Shown here: positions 62,701-64,000 of the stretch, one piece after another | Layout of the letters: each line of letters begins with the position of its first letter | Position numbering within the stretch: position 1 is the stretch's first letter | From: Mytilus californianus | Taxonomy: Eukaryota > Mollusca > Bivalvia > Mytilida > Mytilidae | Length of the DNA: 64,000 nucleotides | Assembly: GCF_021869535.1 (NCBI RefSeq) | Contig: NW_026262712.1 | Location: 114,201,640 to 114,265,639, forward strand | Reading direction: 5' to 3' | Made by a program: the position numbers and the translations under genes | Notes under the pieces: generated by a model | Database searches by the model: none | What the model was told of the DNA's origin: nothing | What the model saw: the letters and a program-made list of their open reading frames with translations, nothing else

Positions 62701-63870
62701 CAGTATTGATAGAATATTCCCATTTAATGCTGGTATTGATAGAACATTGAAATGTGTCTGTGTGTCCTGACGTGGGACAGGCATATACAGAATGTGGCGG
62801 GCTAAACATGTTTGTGAGTGCTCTCAACTCACCCCCTATGAGTATGTTTGTATGCCAACCAAATATTCTATTTCAAAATCCTAATTAGAATTTGAAATAT
62901 ATTAAATCTTTGATTATAACATTTTCTGCCAGTATAAATAGAACAATAAAATGTGATGTCTGTATTACAGGTCGGATATGAACCCTATGGCAGCCATATT
63001 TGCTATTGGTTGTGACAGACCTGTGCCAGAGCTGCCAGAAAGGTTCACCCTAGAGGCCAGAGATTTTGTAAACAGTTGTCTTACCAGGTACAGTCTTTAT
63101 GTTGTTTGATGGGGTTAAGGGGGGAGGGGTACAAACCACGTTCCACATTACTTGGCTGGTGTTACCTCAGCAGATACTTTTAGAACATCTATACAAATGT
63201 ATTTTGAGGGAATGGTGTGATGGGGGAGAGAGATAACAAATCTATGCTGTAATAACTTTATGAGTTCTCCATTGAAGTCAGATATAATTTGTTGTCTTGC
63301 AACATAATGTCTTAATCTGTATTGACATTTTATTTAAGGCATTTCTTTTCTGAAATTTCCAATTTTTTATTTGGAAGAAAAGACTGTTTTACCATATGAA
63401 AAAAACATCCTTTTGTCTCGCTTTGACAAAGTCGAGAAGGTGAGACTGTTAGTGATGTTTCTACTGTCTGTGGCATCAACAGTAAAGTATGTAATTAGTT
63501 CTTTGTAAGGGGAACCACTGATGATAAGTTAATGATATTTGGTATGCAGTTGTATTAGCATTGGCATATCTCATTTCCATGGATTTTTTTTGGCCCTACA
63601 CCTTCATTTTTGCATATTTTACATGTTAAAGTTTGCATTTTGCTATAAAAATTACATTTAGGCAAGATATATCTCTGTGTCAACCTTTTTTTCTTCCCTA
63701 CCATGCTATGGTATTTAAGAGGAAATTGATGAGAAGGATGTAATTACTTTGGTTGAGTTTGATAGATTTATTTATTTTTACTTTACAGGGACCAAAGTAA
63801 GAGATTATCAGCTACTCAACTATTGCATCATGAATTTCTTATACGAAGGAGACATTCAACAAAGAAATAA
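26552..63870 (+). CDS. MAP3K19-like: Ankyrin-repeat MAP3K19/YSK4-like Ser/Thr protein kinase (23 coding exons, 2350 aa)
   Basis: Coding exons: 26552-26764, 27308-27436, 33068-33262, 35360-35520, 36339-36454, 38451-38590, 38815-39075, 41004-41049, 41716-41827, 42115-42326, 42876-42966, 43254-43381, 45099-45230, 47353-47510, 48368-52312, 54594-54707, 56904-57029, 57794-57945, 59929-60108, 60425-60619, 60911-60958, 62971-63087 and 63789-63870. All introns are GT-AG and every phase joins. Residues 72-365 form about seven ankyrin repeats (GNTPLIWASKRGHTKIVQLL, TTPLHITAYNDHEKAASCLL). Residues 366-2075 are low-complexity and probably disordered. Residues 2080-2340 are a complete protein kinase: GKGAFG (2087-2092), K2108, E2130, HRD (2203-2205), N2210, DFG (2223-2225), GTPYWMAPE (2247-2255). 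The GTPYWMAPEV and AIFAIG motifs place it in the STE11/MAP3K group, closest to MAP3K19 (YSK4), whose human form acts upstream of MAP kinase kinases in the cytoplasm. Human MAP3K19 has, to my knowledge, no ankyrin repeats. An in-frame TAA directly upstream of the ATG supports the start. The model is not confirmed by transcripts. Confidence 0.9.
27308..27436 (+). CDS. Exon 2: residues 72-114, first ankyrin repeats
   Basis: Bordered by ttttttgcag and AAG|gtacat. Encodes DGDYEKIENFLQRR and then the ankyrin signature GNTPLIWASKRGHTK, which exon 3 completes. Phase 0 at both ends. Confidence 0.9.
27841..28076 (+). mobile_element. tRNA-derived SINE with perfect 15-bp target-site duplication
   Basis: The 5' end carries pol III promoter-like boxes: box A tggccgagtggtctaag and box B gagttcaaaccctg, as in a Leu/Ser-type tRNA. 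The body (ctccaatcttaattgactag) and tail region (cttcctccaccaataaaaac) are shared with three more copies in the window. It is flanked by catatgaaagtaatg at 27826-27840 and 28077-28091, which fixes both ends. It is not a functional tRNA gene, since the acceptor stem and anticodon arm are not kept. Confidence 0.9.
29307..29834. repeat. 48-bp minisatellite, 11 copies, open as a 16-residue repeat
   Basis: Eleven units of ctcaggtgctcaggaaagg-tatgcagatyctcctcc. On the plus strand they read VISGAQERYADSPPLV over and over, in an ORF from 29307 to 29891. The unit and the right-hand flank (cacccatcgtgttactcatg) match a dispersed mollusc repeat as I remember it, so the array looks like a local expansion of a piece of that element. 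The conserved frame follows from the 48-nt period. No splice sites tie it to the kinase gene, and a stop follows the array. Confidence 0.9.
32218..32596. repeat. 32-bp minisatellite, about 12 copies
   Basis: Units of gatgttcatttcacattgtg-tactcatttgaa, with first copies shortened and a cat/aca versus atg variant alternating along the array. Contains no open frame of note. Confidence 0.9.
33068..33262 (+). CDS. Exon 3: residues 115-179, ankyrin repeats
   Basis: Bordered by actttctag and CTT|gtaagt. Completes IVQLLLKHGADVTLRNYENQ and begins the next unit LLLQAAWQGNIKVVRKLL. Phase 0 at both ends. Confidence 0.92.
33263..35359 (+). other. Intron 3 (2097 bp)
   Basis: Contains a fragment of the 'agaagatgtggtat...agaccaaatgacac' Mytilus repeat at about 33560-33650. 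I see nothing else. Confidence 0.6.
35360..35520 (+). CDS. Exon 4: residues 180-233, ankyrin region
   Basis: Bordered by cttgttgcag and AGATG|gtaagt. Encodes INCCNSEGLTPLLLATRDMV and ends in phase 2. Its last ~80 nt and its 5' splice site are repeated three times downstream. Confidence 0.9.
35541..35840 (+). repeat. Three extra copies of the exon 4 end with its 5' splice site (98-bp period)
   Basis: The exon 4 segment tgttagaaaagttatgtaca ... cagatatagatg with its gtaagtt donor recurs with donors at 35620, 35718 and 35816 (spacing 99, 98, 98 from the real donor at 35521). Reading through the first donor gives AGA TGG TAA, a stop, so use of any downstream donor would truncate the protein within the ankyrin domain. 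The copies carry small differences (cataccctaccgtcc, ccttagatat) and have no obvious 3' splice site of their own. Confidence 0.92.
36339..36454 (+). CDS. Exon 5: residues 233-272, ankyrin repeat
   Basis: Bordered by tttattacag and ATAG|gtaggt. Encodes DIYAADGDGKTCLHYASQSK. Enters in phase 2 and leaves in phase 1. Confidence 0.9.
36577..36985 (+). mobile_element. Mollusc dispersed repeat in intron 5
   Basis: Begins with ttatacccttgctaagaagg-agggaggg and contains two related blocks (ctcaggaattacaaatcaga...cctgaaattttgtatc and ctcaggatctacaaatctaa...cctgaaatttggtatc), ending gcgttatcattagtgagtat. The pattern resembles abundant 'attataccccc...' repeats of bivalves. Confidence 0.55.
37400..37605 (+). 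mobile_element. tRNA-derived SINE, decayed copy
   Basis: Keeps ggtggcatgagtggtctaag and gagttcaaaccccgc in the tRNA-like part and traces of the 3' body (aaaactagaag...tccaaaggtggtgtttaat). The middle is degraded. Confidence 0.6.
37613..37822. mobile_element. MITE with perfect terminal inverted repeats and TA target duplication
   Basis: The first 25 nt (tactgtaaattcagaaatta...) are the exact reverse complement of the last 25 nt. Read as ctgtaaattcagaaattatt inverted repeats flanked by TA, this fits a Tc1/mariner-type non-autonomous element. Internal sequence is AT-rich with further inverted 'attgcgatttt' motifs and has no ORF. A partial copy lies at 47750-47830. Confidence 0.85.
38451..38590 (+). 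CDS. Exon 6: residues 272-318, ankyrin repeats
   Basis: Bordered by tatatttcag and ATAACA|gtaagt. Encodes APIHCASQTGNVDTIETLIQ and GTTPLHIT. Enters in phase 1 and leaves in phase 0. Confidence 0.92.
38815..39075 (+). CDS. Exon 7: residues 319-405, last ankyrin repeat and start of linker
   Basis: Bordered by aaattcacag and TTTGAT|gtaaga. Encodes KAASCLLSYGAQVMLTDDRG and LTSLDLARGKKMK, then a basic/acidic linker. Phase 0 at both ends. Confidence 0.92.
39301..40722. mobile_element. 1.42-kb DNA transposon-like element with 59-bp terminal inverted repeats
   Basis: 39301-39359 and 40664-40722 are inverted copies with only about four mismatches, beginning gtaggactcaaatctatgg. The motif aatctatggcagat is repeated several times inside each end (through about 39475 on the left and from about 40590 on the right), a pattern of subterminal binding sites. 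Direct flanks show atacat on both sides, a possible 6-bp target duplication, although the ends are ambiguous by 2 nt. No transposase is recognisable. The 140-codon frame at 39633-40055 has no motif, so this is probably non-autonomous. It sits inside Mytilus dispersed repeats. Confidence 0.8.
40133..40371. repeat. Nested fold-back repeat inside the 1.42-kb element
   Basis: Left edge acttcaaggggggttatggt pairs with accaccccccttttttgaac-ttgaa at the right edge. The centre holds three copies of tcagaatattttttttt. It looks like a second small element that inserted into the larger one. Confidence 0.55.
41004..41049 (+). CDS. Exon 8: residues 406-421 (46 nt)
   Basis: Small exon bordered by ttccataacag and CATC|gtgagt. 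Encodes GHPSNPFANMQSTPH. Enters in phase 0 and leaves in phase 1, matching exon 9. Confidence 0.8.
41115..41450 (+). mobile_element. Mytilus-type dispersed repeat in intron 8
   Basis: Plus-strand copy with attgccaatgagacaacaatc, agaccaaatgaagtgg and ctcctgacatggggcaggaa in the usual order. Confidence 0.65.
41716..41827 (+). CDS. Exon 9: residues 421-458
   Basis: Bordered by aatttcag and GCCAA|gtgagt. Encodes LSLKEKASRAEALMNKDIES, a short charged, possibly helical segment of the linker. Phases 1 in, 2 out. Confidence 0.85.
42115..42326 (+). CDS. Exon 10: residues 458-529
   Basis: Bordered by attttacag and TTAT|gtaagt. Encodes Arg/Ser/Asn-rich disordered sequence (GPRRLGVVRGGRKPSPLPR). Phases 2 in, 1 out. 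The longest visible frame here is a different one and is a shadow. Confidence 0.85.
42466..42645. repeat. 30-bp minisatellite, 6 copies
   Basis: Six units of ggtaaaagttatttttgata-ttgtaagaaa in intron 10. The unit holds TTGTAAGAAA, which is close to a 5' splice-site consensus, and the 30-nt period leaves two minus-strand frames open. Neither appears to be coding. Confidence 0.92.
42876..42966 (+). CDS. Exon 11: residues 529-559
   Basis: Bordered by ttctttag and TCTAG|gtatgt. Encodes HPSPGSRFNKDSGINTPTED. Phases 1 in, 2 out. Confidence 0.85.
43254..43381 (+). CDS. Exon 12: residues 559-602
   Basis: Bordered by tattccacag and AAAG|gtaaag. Encodes LTPVSPSPSLSKKKHKRSGS, a basic Ser/Pro-rich stretch that could hold a nuclear-localisation-like cluster (KKKHKR). 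Phases 2 in, 1 out. Confidence 0.87.
43382..45098 (+). other. Intron 12 (1717 bp)
   Basis: At about 44465-44760 lies a copy of a bivalve dispersed repeat with gtgaataacgaacctttttc, cacggctggacgtgaaaaaa and caaaacactttgcacgaaaa. The rest is AT-rich without recognised features. Confidence 0.55.
45099..45230 (+). CDS. Exon 13: residues 602-646
   Basis: Bordered by ttgtttgtag and CTGG|gtaaat. Encodes SHPLSRSDDFTSSPYLIRVK. Phases 1 in, 1 out. Confidence 0.85.
45702..45947 (+). mobile_element. tRNA-derived SINE with 12-bp target-site duplication
   Basis: Intron 13. Box A (tggccgagtggtctaag) and box B (gagttcgaatacggc) are clear, followed by the same body as the copy in intron 2 and a (caat)n tail. 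Flanked by tcattttatatg at 45690-45701 and 45948-45959. Confidence 0.88.
47353..47510 (+). CDS. Exon 14: residues 646-698
   Basis: Bordered by tctttccag and TCAAAG|gtaacg. Encodes a Cys/Pro/Thr-rich linker (CQTPVQGAPVCPTSSKVLPP). Phases 1 in, 0 out. Confidence 0.85.
47750..47830. mobile_element. Partial copy of the TA-flanked MITE
   Basis: Right end cgcaataatttctgaattta-cagta with the preceding ttgcaataataaatgc block. The left end is not clear, although sequence related to the family's interior (aatcgcaataattaaaatcg) extends left to about 47740. Confidence 0.6.
48368..52312 (+). CDS. Exon 15: residues 699-2013, giant low-complexity exon (3945 nt)
   Basis: Bordered by tactttcag and CATAAG|gtaatt; phase 0 at both ends. 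The 1315 residues are Ser/Asn/Lys/Gln-rich with few hydrophobic residues and are almost surely disordered. Visible landmarks: a basic cluster KPKRRIKSGKRRKKS near 1367-1381 (nuclear-localisation or acidic-surface binding), an acidic SDSSESSDSDDLD tract near 1425, and two RLAESFTPR repeats near 1852 and 1872. A more structured, conserved-looking block is FLKNLNQESGSEMNFDQAIK. Many SP/TP and RxxS sites suit phospho-regulation (inference). Confidence 0.92.
52540..53795 (+). mobile_element. Mollusc dispersed repeat ('gctcacctggcccaaagggcc' family) with internal tandem duplication
   Basis: Starts with the palindrome-like gctcacctggcccaaagggc-caagtgagc and ends near ggtgagcgacacaggctctt-tagagcctctag. 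Two internal blocks of about 500 bp (from about 52605 and 53106, each starting cttttacaaaaatcttctcc) are tandem copies and a truncated third starts near 53602. I recognise it as an abundant bivalve repeat. No coding capacity. Confidence 0.75.
53813..54385 (+). mobile_element. Mollusc 'tatgcccccgc' repeat, copy 1
   Basis: Starts tatgccccccgctgtagcgg-agggggcattaag and ends gtgtcccatggacacattcc-ccattta. Inside are about three 165-bp sub-repeats (gtttgcctcaaccaaatgtt ... ttacaaatggaaaaattgct). The second copy lies at 54952-55547 in the same orientation. Confidence 0.8.
54594..54707 (+). CDS. Exon 16: residues 2014-2051
   Basis: Bordered by catttacag and AATGAG|gtatga. Encodes VPVAGGDFDEEDLLIPDNE, an acidic segment before the kinase. 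Both ends are phase 0, so skipping or loss of this exon would keep the frame. The splice acceptor is cagcag, so a 3-nt shorter NAGNAG form is possible. Flanked by direct repeats. Confidence 0.85.
54952..55547 (+). mobile_element. Mollusc 'tatgcccccgc' repeat, copy 2
   Basis: Same family and orientation as 53813-54385, with the same start (tatgcccccgccgtagcg), 165-bp sub-repeats and the same end motif (gtgtcccatggacacattcc). Confidence 0.8.
56141..56354. mobile_element. Short element with inverted ends in intron 16
   Basis: Ends attcccaagg and ccttgggaac are inverted. The interior repeats 'ggtccagtaaa' and 'actggaccaaat' in both orientations. No coding sequence; the family is unknown. Confidence 0.5.
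56685..56775 (+). mobile_element. Fragment of Mytilus-type dispersed repeat
   Basis: Holds agaagatgtggtatgattgc, caatgagacgactctccac and agaccaaatgacacaggaat in the usual order. Confidence 0.65.
56904..57029 (+). CDS. Exon 17: residues 2052-2093, start of kinase domain and glycine loop
   Basis: Bordered by catttccag and GGAACA|gtaagt. Encodes QWKKGNVLGKGAFGT, the first strand and the GKGAFG nucleotide-binding loop. Phase 0 at both ends. Confidence 0.95.
57447..57697. mobile_element. Short element with inverted ends in intron 17
   Basis: Left end cctgccaactatcctgattt and right end gaaaagttggcag form inverted repeats (ctgccaact/agttggcag), with gatatcccccat inside. Resembles short dispersed mollusc repeats; not further assigned. 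Confidence 0.5.
57794..57945 (+). CDS. Exon 18: residues 2094-2144, ATP-binding Lys and helix C
   Basis: Bordered by atatatttag and GTAGG|gtgagt. Encodes GQLIAVKQIELN (catalytic K2108) and EVELLKTLNHKNIV (helix C E2130). Phases 0 in, 2 out. Confidence 0.95.
58126..58470. repeat. 85-bp tandem repeat, 4 copies
   Basis: Units start at 58126, 58211, 58296 and 58378, with a partial one at 58463. Each contains catctagctatggaagtcac and cagttctacagaaatacc. The third has a 3-nt deletion. Confidence 0.9.
58622..59720 (-). pseudogene. Decayed non-LTR retrotransposon 3' end, minus strand
   Basis: On the minus strand 59362-59126 reads NVRDFLLSLGMNPIWIDQIN and ISFDVIKTRIKDQYLQI. Further downstream, near 58990-58910, comes IPREMRLCVCCKMQCVENEF followed by HFVLVC, a zinc-knuckle-like end like that of the relic at 1-920. 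The element's 3' end lies at about 58622 with an (ATTC)n tail. The reading frame is broken repeatedly. The 5' part is missing. Confidence 0.75.
59929..60108 (+). CDS. Exon 19: residues 2144-2204, kinase hinge to catalytic loop
   Basis: Bordered by gttatttcag and CACAG|gtttgt. Encodes VSIFMQFVPGGSIASIL (gatekeeper M2159) and ILEGVEYLHSNDVIHR. Phases 2 in, 2 out. Confidence 0.95.
60425..60619 (+). CDS. Exon 20: residues 2204-2269, catalytic and activation loops
   Basis: Bordered by ttttttccag and ATATG|gtaagt. Encodes RDIKGGNVMLMPNGIIKLID-FGCAKRL and SMKGTPYWMAPEVVNETGHG. Phases 2 in, 2 out. Confidence 0.95.
60911..60958 (+). CDS. Exon 21: residues 2269-2285 (48 nt)
   Basis: Small exon bordered by gtatttttag and CCATG|gtaagt. 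Encodes SVGCTVFEMATRKPP, the kinase F-helix region. Phases 2 in, 2 out. Confidence 0.93.
60985..61190 (+). mobile_element. Mollusc dispersed repeat fragment in intron 21
   Basis: gggccacgcctagtggcggg-tcgccttatagtgatc followed by tctgtccgtccgtaac and gaaccattataattttat resembles an abundant bivalve repeat with a palindromic start (gccacgcctagtggc). Confidence 0.55.
61654..62681. mobile_element. 1.03-kb Mutator-like non-autonomous element with 10-bp target duplication
   Basis: Ends ggcttccaaaa and ttttggaagcc are inverted repeats, with 'gtccgg' motifs just inside both ends. Flanked by tgattataac at 61644-61653 and 62682-62691; a 9-10 bp duplication is typical of Mutator-like elements. It is less AT-rich than its surroundings and has no transposase frame. 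Confidence 0.75.
62766..62960 (+). repeat. Second copy of intron 21 sequence
   Basis: gggacaggcatatacagaat ... caaccaaatattctatttca ... atattaaatctttgattata repeats, in the same order, motifs at about 61200-61653. Both copies start in a 'ctcctgacgtgggacagg' Mytilus repeat. Confidence 0.7.
62971..63087 (+). CDS. Exon 22: residues 2285-2324
   Basis: Bordered by tgtattacag and ACCAG|gtacag. Encodes MNPMAAIFAIGCDRPVPELP and ARDFVNSCLT, the kinase C-lobe. Phases 2 in, 2 out. Confidence 0.95.
63405..63560 (+). mobile_element. Dispersed repeat fragment in intron 22
   Basis: ttttgtctcgctttgacaaa-gtcgagaaggtgagac is a palindrome-like start seen in mollusc repeats. The right end is unclear. Confidence 0.4.
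63789..63870 (+). CDS. Exon 23: residues 2324-2350 and stop
   Basis: Bordered by actttacag. Encodes DQSKRLSATQLLHHEFLIRR and ends RHSTKK, TAA at 63868-63870. This is the last kinase helix with the usual R-xx-A-xx-LL-x-H-x-F-L ending, so the protein ends right after the kinase domain. Confidence 0.95.
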
Positions 63871-63984
63871 GAAAAACCCTAGTATATATGTTTTTATACT
63901 TCATGAGACGAAAAGTCTTTCTGCAGACCAATTAGATAGCAGAATTAGTACACAACATGTACCTAATGGAAGAAGACTTTGGAC

Positions 63985-63990
63985 AATAAA
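63985..63990 (+). terminator. Polyadenylation signal AATAAA
   Basis: AATAAA lies 115 nt after the stop codon. Cleavage would be expected just beyond the window end. Confidence 0.6.
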
Positions 63991-64000
63991 ATGATGAAAC

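Overview
The window is AT-rich eukaryotic DNA from a bivalve mollusc, most likely a mussel of the genus Mytilus. The argument for this is: long GT-AG introns; several dispersed repeat families that I recognise as very abundant in Mytilus genomes (for example the one with 'caatgagacaactctccac...agaccaaatgacac', and the 'gctcacctggcccaaagggccaagtgagc...' and 'tatgccccccgctgtagcggaggggg...' families); tRNA-derived SINEs; and mollusc-type non-LTR retrotransposon relics. No bacterial, viral or organellar gene is seen.

There is one convincing protein-coding gene. It occupies 26480-64000 on the + strand and I could assemble it completely: 23 coding exons, all with GT...AG borders and matching phases, giving 7053 nt of CDS (2350 aa plus stop). 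The protein has an N-terminal ankyrin-repeat domain (about residues 72-365), a very long Ser/Asn/Lys-rich linker that is probably disordered (about 366-2075; one exon of 3945 nt encodes residues 699-2013), and a complete C-terminal STE/MAP3K-type protein kinase domain (about 2080-2340) with all catalytic motifs. The kinase domain looks like MAP3K19 (YSK4). The start codon is preceded by two short upstream ORFs that end at or over it, and a polyadenylation signal lies 10 bases from the window's end.

Region by region: 1-920 holds the decayed 3' end of a non-LTR retrotransposon. 1545-2824 (minus strand) is an internally deleted RTE-like element bounded by a 13-bp target-site duplication. 4279-4914 holds two minisatellites, and 6304-8541 holds hairpins and fold-back elements. 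10295-11105 holds Mytilus dispersed repeats. 12546-18680 is a 6.1-kb satellite-like array of a 43-bp unit with a higher-order period of 1995 bp. 20088-25230 holds a SINE, a 61-bp minisatellite, a fold-back element and more dispersed repeats. From 26480 onward the introns of the kinase gene carry SINEs with clean target-site duplications, a 48-bp minisatellite that is open as a 16-residue repeat, a 1.4-kb element with 59-bp terminal inverted repeats, a TA-flanked MITE, a tandemly duplicated exon fragment, two direct ~0.6-kb repeats bracketing exon 16, a second non-LTR relic on the minus strand, and a 1-kb Mutator-like element.

Nothing here works as an operon or a defence system. The most notable items are the ankyrin-plus-MAP3K19 architecture, the upstream ORFs, the duplicated 5' splice site of exon 4, and the higher-order satellite. 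I had no database access; family names rest on motif recognition.
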